NCBI GenBank assembly: GCA_963700395.1
Contig: CAVOXI010000003.1
Location: forward strand, 296,835 to 360,834
Direction: 5' to 3'
DNA length: 64,000 nucleotides
From: Prado023 sp963700395
Lineage (GTDB): Bacteria; Actinomycetota; Actinomycetes; S36-B12; CAIYMF01
Of this stretch, positions 57,378-64,000 are shown in pieces; within the stretch, counting starts at the first letter, position 1; the number at the start of each line of letters is the position of its first letter. The position numbers were made by a program, and so were the translations under genes. The notes beneath the pieces are model-generated. The model was not told where the DNA came from, did no database searches, and saw only the letters and a list, made by a program, of their open reading frames with translations.

Positions 57378-57965
57378 ATGAACATGAAGCTCGCAGCCGC
57401 CGGTGGCATCGCTGCCCTGCTGTTCCTGTCCGGCTGCTCCAGCAGCACCGATGACGCAGCCGACGCTCCCACGAGCGCTGCCGCCAGCGCCGTCGAGAGC
57501 GAGATGGCCTCCGAGGCCCCCGCCATGGACGAGCCCGGCACCATCGTCGACGTCGCCGCGTCCAACCCCGACTTCGAGACCCTGGTCGCCGCGGTCACCG
57601 CCGCAGGCCTCGCCGAGACCCTGTCCGGGGAGGGCCCGTTCACGGTCTTCGCCCCCACCGATGAGGCGTTCGAGGCCCTGCCCGAGGGCGTGCTCGACGC
57701 CCTGCTGCTCCCGGAGAACAAGGACGCCCTGACCTCGATCCTGACCTACCACGTGGTCTCCGGTGAGGTCATGGCAGCCGACGTCACCGCCGGCGACGTC
57801 CCGACGGTCGAGGGCTCGACGATCGCGATCACCACAGATGACGGCGTCAAGGTCAACGAGGCCACCGTCACCGCGACCGACGTCGACGCCTCCAACGGCG
57901 TGATCCACGTCATCGACAGCGTGCTGGTTCCCCCGACCGTCGACGTGGCAGCGCTCACCTCCTGA
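57378..57965 (+). CDS. Fasciclin (FAS1) domain lipoprotein
   Basis: The 195-residue secreted protein has a lipobox LFLSGC at about residues 15-20, a Ser/Ala/Asp-rich linker and one FAS1 domain. FAS1 motifs are FETLVAAVTAAGLAETL, GPFTVFAPTDEAFEALPEG (H1), LTYHVVSGEV and NGVIHVIDSVLVPP (H2). It resembles the mycobacterial MPT70/MPT83 family, with a role in surface adhesion or stress. ATG 57378 has AGGAG upstream. A 13-base-pair hairpin follows. Confidence 0.93.
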   Translation: MNMKLAAAGGIAALLFLSGCSSSTDDAADAPTSAAASAVESEMASEAPAMDEPGTIVDVAASNPDFETLVAAVTAAGLAETLSGEGPFTVFAPTDEAFEALPEGVLDALLLPENKDALTSILTYHVVSGEVMAADVTAGDVPTVEGSTIAITTDDGVKVNEATVTATDVDASNGVIHVIDSVLVPPTVDVAALTS

Positions 57966-58003
57966 GACCTGGGGGCGTACGCCCAGCCCCCGGTCCACAC
58001 CAC

Positions 58004-58045
58004 AGCTGAGGACCCGTCGGACACCCGTCCGGCGGGTCCTCAGCT
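58004..58045. terminator. Perfect 13-bp hairpin between convergent genes
   Basis: AGCTGAGGACCCG pairs with CGGGTCCTCAGCT around a 16-base loop. It lies 38 bases after the fasciclin stop and 48 bases after the ppk2 stop, so it probably terminates both. Confidence 0.8.
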
Positions 58046-58092
58046 CGTGTCCAGGGGGCCCGAACCCGGGCCCCACCCGGGAGGAGCCAGCC

Positions 58093-59058
58093 TCAGTGCT
58101 CGCCCTCCCGCTGGCGAGGCTTCTCCCCGGCCGCTGCGGCCAGCTCGAGGTCCCCGGCGTGGTCGGGGACGAACGTCTGGGTGTCGCGGGGCGGGCGCTG
58201 GTACCCGGTTGTCGCCGGTCGATGGGGCAGCTCGAGGCGGGCCCGCTCGACGTGCGTGTACGGGATCGTGCTGAGCAGGTGGTGGATGGCGTTCACCCGC
58301 GCCCGGCGCTTGTCGTCGGACTCCACCACGTTCCAGGGTGCGTTCTGGGTGTCGGTGTGGACGAACATGTCGTCCTTGGCACGCGAGTAGTCCTCCCAGC
58401 GGGTGATGGACTCCAGATCCATCGGCGAGAGCTTCCAGCGCCGCATCGGGTCGTCCAGGCGCGAGCGGAACCGGGCCTCCTGCTCCTCGTCGGACACGCT
58501 GAACCAGTACTTGCGCAGGATGATCCCGTCCTCGACGAGCATCCGCTCGAAGATCGGAGCCTGGTGCAGGAAGCGCCGGTACTGGTCCGGGCTGCAGAAC
58601 CCCATCACCCGTTCCACGCCCGCCCGGTTGTACCAGGAGCGGTCGAACAGCGCGATCTCGCCGGCGGCGGGCAGGTGGGGGACGTAGCGCTGGAAGTACC
58701 ACTGGGACAGCTCGCGCTCGGTGGGGGCGGGCAGGGCCACGATGCGCGCGACGCGCGGGTTGAGGTACTGGGAGATCCGCTGGATCGTGCCGCCCTTGCC
58801 GGCTGCGTCGCGGCCCTCGAAGATGACCACGAGCCGGGCACCGGTCGTGCGGACCCATTCCTGCATCTCCACCAGCTCGGCCTGGAGGCGGAAGAGCTCC
58901 AGCTCGTAGAGCGCCTTGTTCATCCGCTTGACCTTGCGGCGGGCTGCGGGCTCCTCGGCCTCGTGCGGCCTGGGCAGGGGAGCGCCCTCCTCCAACAGGT
59001 GCTCCACCTGCTCGTCGGACAGGGCCTCGATGTGCTCCTTGTGCGCCTTCTTGCTCAT
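58093..59058 (-). CDS. ppk2: Polyphosphate kinase 2
   Basis: The 321-residue PPK2 family kinase transfers phosphate between polyphosphate and nucleotides. Walker A is VVIFEGRDAAGKGGTI, Walker B LFDRSWYNRAGVERVMGFC (in part), and the lid region DPMRRWKLSPMDLESITRWEDYSRAKDDMF (in part). The single-domain length and a short N-terminal extension (SKKAHKEHIEALSDEQVEHLLEE, in part) match class I enzymes, which mostly use ADP/GDP. ATG 59058 lies seven bases after TACTCT. Convergent with the fasciclin gene. Confidence 0.95.
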   Translation of the reverse strand: MSKKAHKEHIEALSDEQVEHLLEEGAPLPRPHEAEEPAARRKVKRMNKALYELELFRLQAELVEMQEWVRTTGARLVVIFEGRDAAGKGGTIQRISQYLNPRVARIVALPAPTERELSQWYFQRYVPHLPAAGEIALFDRSWYNRAGVERVMGFCSPDQYRRFLHQAPIFERMLVEDGIILRKYWFSVSDEEQEARFRSRLDDPMRRWKLSPMDLESITRWEDYSRAKDDMFVHTDTQNAPWNVVESDDKRRARVNAIHHLLSTIPYTHVERARLELPHRPATTGYQRPPRDTQTFVPDHAGDLELAAAAGEKPRQREGEH

Positions 59059-59065
59059 GGGTCTC

Positions 59066-59071
59066 AGAGTA
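59066..59071 (-). promoter_or_regulatory. -10 hexamer TACTCT, leaderless ppk2
   Basis: Ends seven bases before ATG 59058. Confidence 0.5.
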
Positions 59072-59125
59072 GCCACCGGGGCCCACCGAGGGCGGGACGG
59101 CCGACCGGGATCGGCGGGCCTCTCC

Positions 59126-60454
59126 CTACCTGCTGAGCGTGACCGCGACGGAGGTCACCTCGTCGAGCCCCATCCCCGAGGGGACGCGCACACGGTAGGT
59201 GCCGCGGGGCAGGTCCACGGTGCGGGTCTCTCGCGCGCCCCGGGTGCGGTACGTCGCCCGCAGGCTGCGCCACGAGCCGTCAGCGCGCTGGCGCTGCACG
59301 TGGAACGTCCAGGCCCCTGCGCTGAGATCGGGATCGACGTCCACGCTCAGGGCCGAGCCCGACGCGGCCACCCCGACGGTGACGGCGGCGGAGGGGATCG
59401 GCAGCCCACCCGGGAGCTTCGCGGCAGCCCGCACCGCACGATCGACGCGGAGCAGGCCGGAGCCGAACGCATCGTCGCGGCCCTGGGCGCCGAGGTCGCG
59501 TGCAGTCGTCAGGAGGAGCTCCTCGACCTGTTCCCGGCTCAGGGAGGGGTTCGCGGCCCGCACCAGGGCCGCCCCGGCGGTCACGAAGGCGGCCGCGATG
59601 GAGGTCCCGTCCTCACGGCCCCAGCCGCCTCCCACCTCGGTGGTGACGACACGCTCGCCGGGAGCCACCAGGTCGATGAACGCCCCGCGACTGGCGAATC
59701 CGGAGGCCTTGAGGCTGCGACCGACGCTGGAGACCCCAAGGACCCCCGGGTAGGCAGCCGGGTAGACCGTGGGGCTGCCCAGCTGGCGACGGTTGCCCGC
59801 TGCGGCGACCACCGTGACCCCCTGCTCCAGGGCGTAGCGGACGGCGTCGGCCTGGGCCGGGCTCTCGGTCTGGCTGCTCAGCGACAGGTTGATCACCTGG
59901 GCGCCGGCGGCCACCGCGGCACGGATGCCTCGGGCGGTGCGGCTCTGGTCCCCCTCGCCGTCAGCGGCGAGGACCCGGATCGGCAGGATCCGGACCTCAC
60001 TGGCCACCCCGGCGATGCCGGCCCCGTCCATCACCCCCGCGATGATCCCGGCGATCCGGGTGCCATGCCCGAAGGGGTCGCCGGTGAGGCCGTCCCCGAC
60101 CAGGTCCGCCGCCGGGAGCAGCCTGCCCGCGAGATCGGGATGGTCCGGATCCACGCCGGAGTCGATGACCGCCACGGTGACGCCCAGCCCGCGGGTGATC
60201 CCCCACGCGCCCTGCGCCCCGACCGCTCCAAGCGCCCACTGCGACCGGCCCAGGGGTTCGCCGCGCACGGTCGCGAGGACCTTGAGGTGCAGGTGGGATG
60301 GGCCGGAGTCCGACGGCGGTCGGGATTCCGAGGAGGGCGACTGAGCCTCGAGCAGGGCCCCTCCGCGGGCGTCCGCTGCGGTCGCGGGTGGGGCCATCCC
60401 GACGAGCATCGCGAACATGGCGATGCCCGCACCGGTGGCCGCCCGAACCCTCAC
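59126..60454 (-). CDS. Secreted subtilisin-like serine protease (S8)
   Basis: The 442-residue protein has a signal peptide (RVRAATGAGIAMFAMLVG, PPATA). The subtilase catalytic domain has the triad in VAVIDSGVDPDHPDLAG (Asp), GHGTRIAGIIAG (His) and EDGTSIAAAFVTAGAAL (Ser), plus the oxyanion Asn region VVAAAGNRRQLG. A C-terminal ~100-residue beta domain with ATYRTRGARETRTVDLPRG resembles a prepeptidase or PPC-type domain. It lacks a C-terminal membrane anchor, unlike mycosins. I chose GTG 60454 because a TACAAA hexamer is six bases upstream; GTG 60481 is also possible. Confidence 0.9.
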   Translation of the reverse strand: MRVRAATGAGIAMFAMLVGMAPPATAADARGGALLEAQSPSSESRPPSDSGPSHLHLKVLATVRGEPLGRSQWALGAVGAQGAWGITRGLGVTVAVIDSGVDPDHPDLAGRLLPAADLVGDGLTGDPFGHGTRIAGIIAGVMDGAGIAGVASEVRILPIRVLAADGEGDQSRTARGIRAAVAAGAQVINLSLSSQTESPAQADAVRYALEQGVTVVAAAGNRRQLGSPTVYPAAYPGVLGVSSVGRSLKASGFASRGAFIDLVAPGERVVTTEVGGGWGREDGTSIAAAFVTAGAALVRAANPSLSREQVEELLLTTARDLGAQGRDDAFGSGLLRVDRAVRAAAKLPGGLPIPSAAVTVGVAASGSALSVDVDPDLSAGAWTFHVQRQRADGSWRSLRATYRTRGARETRTVDLPRGTYRVRVPSGMGLDEVTSVAVTLSR

Positions 60455-60591
60455 CCAAGGTTTGTAGCACGAAGTCGCCACAACGGATCACCCAGATGCG
60501 GTTAAGCCCCGACCCGTGAATGACTCGGCCATCCGGACGTGACGGGGCGGCGCCGTCCGATGGGTCGAGGCGCCGTTGCGCTCAGTCGGTC

Positions 60592-62076
60592 GAGCGCGCC
60601 GGGATGTGGATCTCGCGCTTGAGGATCTTGCCCGTCGGGCGTGAGCGGGAGGTCGGAGGTGACCCAGACGATCCGGGGGTACTTGTAGGCAGCCACCCGC
60701 TCCTTGACGAACTCGCGCAGCTCGGCCTCGGTGGCGCTCGCCCCGGGCTTGAGCGTCACAGCCGCGGCGATCTCCTCGCCGTACTCACGGTCCGGCACGC
60801 CCACCACGGCAGCGGTGGCCACGGCCGGGTGCTCGTAGAGCACCTCCTCGATCTCGCGGGGGTACACGTTGTAGCCCCCGCGGATGATCATGTCCTTGGC
60901 GCGGTCGACGATGTAGTAGTAGCCCTCGTCGTCGCGCTTGGCGAGGTCGCCGGTGCGGAACCAGCCGTCGTGCATCACCTCGGCGGTCGCCTCCGGCTTG
61001 CCGAGGTAGCCCTTCATGACGTTGTGGCCCTTGATGGCGATCTCGCCGATCTCGCCCTCGGGCACGTCGTTCCAGTCCGCGTCGATCAGCCGGAACTCCA
61101 CGCCCGCGATCGGCGTGCCGATCGAGCCGGGCTTGCGCTCGCGGTCCGGGTGGTTGAACGAGGCGACCGGGCTGGTCTCGGACAGGCCGTACCCCTCGAG
61201 GATCATCGCGTCGAACGCCGCCTCGAAGCCGTGCAGGACCTCGACGGGCAGGGATGCGCCGCCCGAGGCGCAGACGCGCAGCGCGGAGAGGTCGTAGTCC
61301 GCCTTGTTGGGGTGCTGCAGCAGCGCCACGTACATCGTGGGCACCGCCAGCAGGATCGTGACCTTGTCGCGCTGCAGGACCTCCAGGGCCTTCGTCGGCT
61401 CGAAGCGCGGGATCAGGGTCAGGTTGGCGCCGACCGAGATGGCCGCGTTCATCCCGACCGTCTGACCGAACGAGTGGAACAGGGGCAGCCCGCCGAACAC
61501 GACATCGCCGGGGCCGACATCCACGAGGCCGACGGAGATCTGGGCGTTGCGCGCCATGTTGACGTGCGTGAGCTCGGCGCCCTTGGGCGTGCCCGTGGTG
61601 CCCGAGGTGTAGAGCACGACCGCGGTGTCCTGGTCGTCGCGCTCGACGAGGGCGACCGGCTCATGGGCCATGACCTGCCCCAGGAACTCCGCCGGCACGA
61701 CGCTGAAGAACTCCACGCCCGCCTCAGCGGCACCCTTGCCGGCCTCCTCGGCGACGCCGTCCCAGGCGAACAGGGCTCGCGCGTCGGAGTCGCGGAGCAC
61801 GAAGGCGACCTCGCGGGACTTGTAGAGCGGGTTCATCGGCACGACCACGCCGCCTGCCCACAGGATGCCGTAGTAGACGATCGGCATGTGCGGGATGTTG
61901 GGCATCGACACCGCGACCCGGTCCCCGGGCTGGACGCCGATCTCCTGCAGCCAGCCGGCGACCCGTGCCGCTCCCTGGGCGAGCATGCCGTAGGGGACCA
62001 CCGTGTCGTCCAGGGTGATCGCCGGGGCGGCGGGGGTCGATTCGGCGGTGCGCGCGAGGTTGCTGGCGAGGTTCAT
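60592..62076 (-). CDS. Acyl-CoA synthetase (long-chain fatty acid-CoA ligase; one frameshift)
   Basis: ANL-superfamily adenylating enzyme of about 495 residues. Motifs are VVLYTSGTTGTPKGAELTH (P-loop, in part), GYGLSETSPV (A5), DGWFRTGDLAKRDDEGYYYIVDRAKDMII (A7-A8, in part) and RGGYNVYPREIEE. Near 60643 one extra C shifts the frame; repaired, the C-terminus reads LTPTGKILKREI, restoring the catalytic Lys motif, and stops at 60592. AAGGA lies upstream of ATG 62076. Activates fatty or aromatic acids; substrate unknown. Confidence 0.9.
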
Positions 62077-62254
62077 GTGGCGTCCTTCGGCGTAGGTGGG
62101 GGTGGGAGCCTGGGCTGGACTGGTGGCTGTGGGGAAGGCAACTGTAGGGGGGTTGGTGGGCCGGTCTCGCGGCGGGTGGCGGCGACCGCACGTGGGCGCT
62201 TCCAGGGCGCCCGGGTCTGAGCTGTCGCGCGCGCTCTCGCAGGCAGCGACGCAC

Positions 62255-63221
62255 TCACGCGGGCAGAGCCTCGATCCCTGCTTCGAGCTCGTCGGCGAGC
62301 GTGCGGCCGAACGTGTCGGTCAGGTTCTCGGCGTCCAGGTGGGTGATGAGCCCGTCGATCACGGTGCTGCAGTCAGAGGCGTGACCGCAGACCTGGGTCC
62401 TGAGGTCGATGACCCTCGTGCTGGTGGCCCTCGCGGCCGCCAGCTGGGCGGCGTCGTCCGGCACCGTCCCGGCCAGCGGGTAGGTGCACCCCTGCGGCCC
62501 GTGGGCCTCGATGCAGTCGGGGACATCGAAACCTGGTGACTGGAGGTCGCGGATGAGGACGGTGCGCGCGCCCATGTCGGCGAACGATCGCAGGTCGTCC
62601 GCCAGTGCGTGCCCGAGCCAGTAGGAGGATGCGTCCGCAGCTGAGGGTTCGGCCGTTCTCCACGACGCGGTACTGGTCGGCCGCGGCCGCCACCAGGACG
62701 AGGACTGGTTCCTGCGAGCGGATCAGCCGCAGCGCGTTCGCGTGCCACCGCGCGCACTCGGTGTACTCGCGGTCGCGAATGGCGTCGTCGACGCGCTCGG
62801 CGCCGGGCGGGCAGCCCTCCTTGACCACGGGCAGCAGCCGCCAGTTGTGGCGCGTGGCCACCTCCTCCGCCGCGCCGAACCACTGCGCGGCGTGCGCATC
62901 CCCGTAGAGGACGACGGTGTCGCCGTCGAAGAACCCGAACGAGCAGTCCTCGGGGTCGGGGGCCCTGGTGTCGTCGCGGCGGGCGTAGCAGCCGTTGTCC
63001 TGGACCGCTGGGACGTCGGAGCGGGCCTGGGCTGGGGTCATCGAGGGTGGCGGCGATCCGGACGAGGTGGAGGAGGCGGAGGCGGTGGGGGAGGCGGTGG
63101 GCGCCGCCGTGGGGGTGCTCTCGCCGGCGCAGGCGGGAAGGGCCAGGATGAGGCCGGTCATGGCCACGACCGCACAGCGGGGTGCCAGCGCCCACGCGCG
63201 CGCGGACCGGCGATTGACCAA
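62255..63221 (-). CDS. SGNH-like domain protein with catalytic Ser replaced (one frameshift)
   Basis: About 322 residues. The N-terminus has a signal segment ending in a lipobox-like LALPAC, then a Thr/Ser/Pro linker. The rest resembles the periplasmic SGNH domain of OafA-type acyltransferases: DGDTVVLYGDAHAAQWF (block I), LLPVVKEGCPP, ECARWHANALRLI, and C-terminal DGLITHLDAENLTDTFGRTL (DxxH block V, in part). Block I reads GDAH, not GDSH, so the nucleophile is Ala. Near 62650 one base must be removed; the other frame gives SYWLGHALADDLRSFADMGAR. TTG 63221 is chosen because GGGGAGGTG lies upstream. Confidence 0.72.
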
Positions 63222-63379
63222 ATCCGGACACCTCCCCTGGCGTGGGAGTCCGTGCACACACGCACTTCTCAGGATGCCCGCTGCGCGGACTCCCGGGCAA
63301 GCCGTGCGGGCACCGGAGGGTGACGCGGAGTGGGGTGGCTGTCCGTCCTTCTGCCCGCGCGGTGGGCATACTGGCCACG

Positions 63380-64000
63380 ATGGCTACCCATGATCATCCG
63401 CTCTTCACGCGCCTGTACCAGGTGATCGCCGACCTGGGCGAGCACTCACCTCTGGGCTCGGCTCGCACCGAGGTCCTGGCCGGAGCGCATGGGCGTCTGC
63501 TGATCGTCGGACTCGGACTGGGCCACGACCTCGAGCACCTTCCGGAGGCCGTCACGTCGGTGGTCGCGGTGGAGCCCAGCGACTCGATGCGGGCGGCGTC
63601 CCTGCCGCGGGTCGAGGCAGCCCGGGCGCGGGGCGTCGATGTCGAGCTCGTCGATGCGGTCGGTGAGGCGCTGCCGCTGCCCGACGACTCGGTGGACTGC
63701 GTCCTGTTCGCCTACGTGCTGTGCTCGGTGGACTCGGTGGACGACGTCCTGGCCGAGGCCCGCCGGGTGCTGCACCCGGGCGGGTCCGTGTGCGTGCTGG
63801 AGCACGTGCGCGCAGAGTCGGGGACGTGGACCGAGCGGATGCAGCGCGTCGTGTCGGTCGGCGGGCTGTGGCCACGGTTGGCCGGTGGGTGCCGGTGCAC
63901 GCAGGACACCCGGGGGGCGCTGGCGGGCGCCGGGTTCCACGTGGAGGGCCTGAGTGAGCGGACGCTGGTGAACGCCCCGGTGGTCAACTGGACGTTGATG
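63380..64000 (+). CDS. Class I SAM-dependent methyltransferase (5' part)
   Basis: The 207 visible residues run off the window end. Motif I is LLIVGLGLGHDLEHLP (a variant of VLDxGxGxG), the acidic end of beta-2 is VVAVEPSDSM, the post-I region is EALPLPDDSVDCVLFAYVLCSV, and motif III is EARRVLHPGGSVCVLEHVRA (in part). This pattern matches Methyltransf_11 proteins and, from the EHVRA and later WPRLAGGCRC segments, the METTL7/thiol methyltransferase-like group. Most of the protein is present. The ATG follows CATACT by seven bases, a leaderless pattern. Confidence 0.87.
   Translation, partial: MATHDHPLFTRLYQVIADLGEHSPLGSARTEVLAGAHGRLLIVGLGLGHDLEHLPEAVTSVVAVEPSDSMRAASLPRVEAARARGVDVELVDAVGEALPLPDDSVDCVLFAYVLCSVDSVDDVLAEARRVLHPGGSVCVLEHVRAESGTWTERMQRVVSVGGLWPRLAGGCRCTQDTRGALAGAGFHVEGLSERTLVNAPVVNWTLM

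Overview
The window is very GC-rich with dense gene packing. Lsr2, ClpC, DisA, a type III pantothenate kinase and DUF3180, DUF2342 and DUF2520 proteins mark it as the chromosome of an actinobacterium. No rRNA, tRNA, CRISPR array, insertion sequence, integrase or prophage gene was found. The stretch from ppa to clpC follows the order known in Mycobacterium tuberculosis (ppa, dacB, tilS, hpt, ftsH, folE-P-B-K, DUF3180, DUF2520, panC, coaX, lsr2, clpC). Differences are that panD and lysS are missing from their usual places, nadB and nadC sit between panC and coaX, and a block with ppc, argA, a HAD protein and a K+ channel separates coaX from lsr2. I cannot name the order or genus.

Layout. 1-5.9 kb: partial acuC, a Trk/Ktr potassium uptake pair (trkH badly frameshifted), overlapping proC and proline dehydrogenase genes, and an App1-type phosphatase. 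5.9-9.2 kb: a TetR regulator and a sugar-phosphate isomerase-like protein, both with lysine/alanine-rich histone H1-like extensions, then a cysteine-rich conserved protein. 9.2-15.7 kb: radA and disA (divergent), a membrane-anchored protein, clpC and lsr2. 15.9-22.3 kb: ppc, argA, a GyrI-like protein, HAD, a K+ channel and a secreted Met/Gly-rich protein. 22.4-28.5 kb: NAD and pantothenate/CoA genes (coaX, nadC, nadB, panC, DUF2520). 28.6-31.8 kb: two bacterial PH-domain membrane proteins divergent from an orphan NuoD paralogue. 32-40.6 kb: the folate operon, ftsH, hpt, tilS and a DUF2342 metalloprotease, largely coupled by 4-base stop/start overlaps. 40.8-50.4 kb: dacB, a serine hydrolase, ppa, a GGDEF-EAL protein, DUF2461 and helD. 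50.5-57.2 kb: a DPM-like GT2 with a DUF2304 partner, an AI-2E family permease, a 3-methyladenine glycosylase, a secreted glycoside hydrolase and a two-domain GT4. 57.3-64 kb: a fasciclin lipoprotein, PPK2, a subtilase, an acyl-CoA synthetase, an SGNH-like protein lacking its serine, and a partial methyltransferase.

Two features recur across the window. First, about 17 genes begin 6-8 bases after a TANNNT hexamer, with no Shine-Dalgarno sequence in most cases, which points to widespread leaderless transcription. Internal operon genes instead use ATGA/GTGA overlaps or good ribosome binding sites. Second, about 35 apparent single-base indels break otherwise well-conserved genes, including ftsH, tilS, folP, dacB and fadD. 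Codon bias and conserved motifs resume in another frame each time, so consensus errors are the likeliest cause. Coordinates of frameshifted genes below span the whole reconstructed gene.

The most unusual biology is the pair of adjacent proteins with H1-like basic extensions, the orphan NuoD beside PH-domain proteins, the serine-less SGNH protein, and the compact leaderless divergent promoter at 30.60-30.63 kb.
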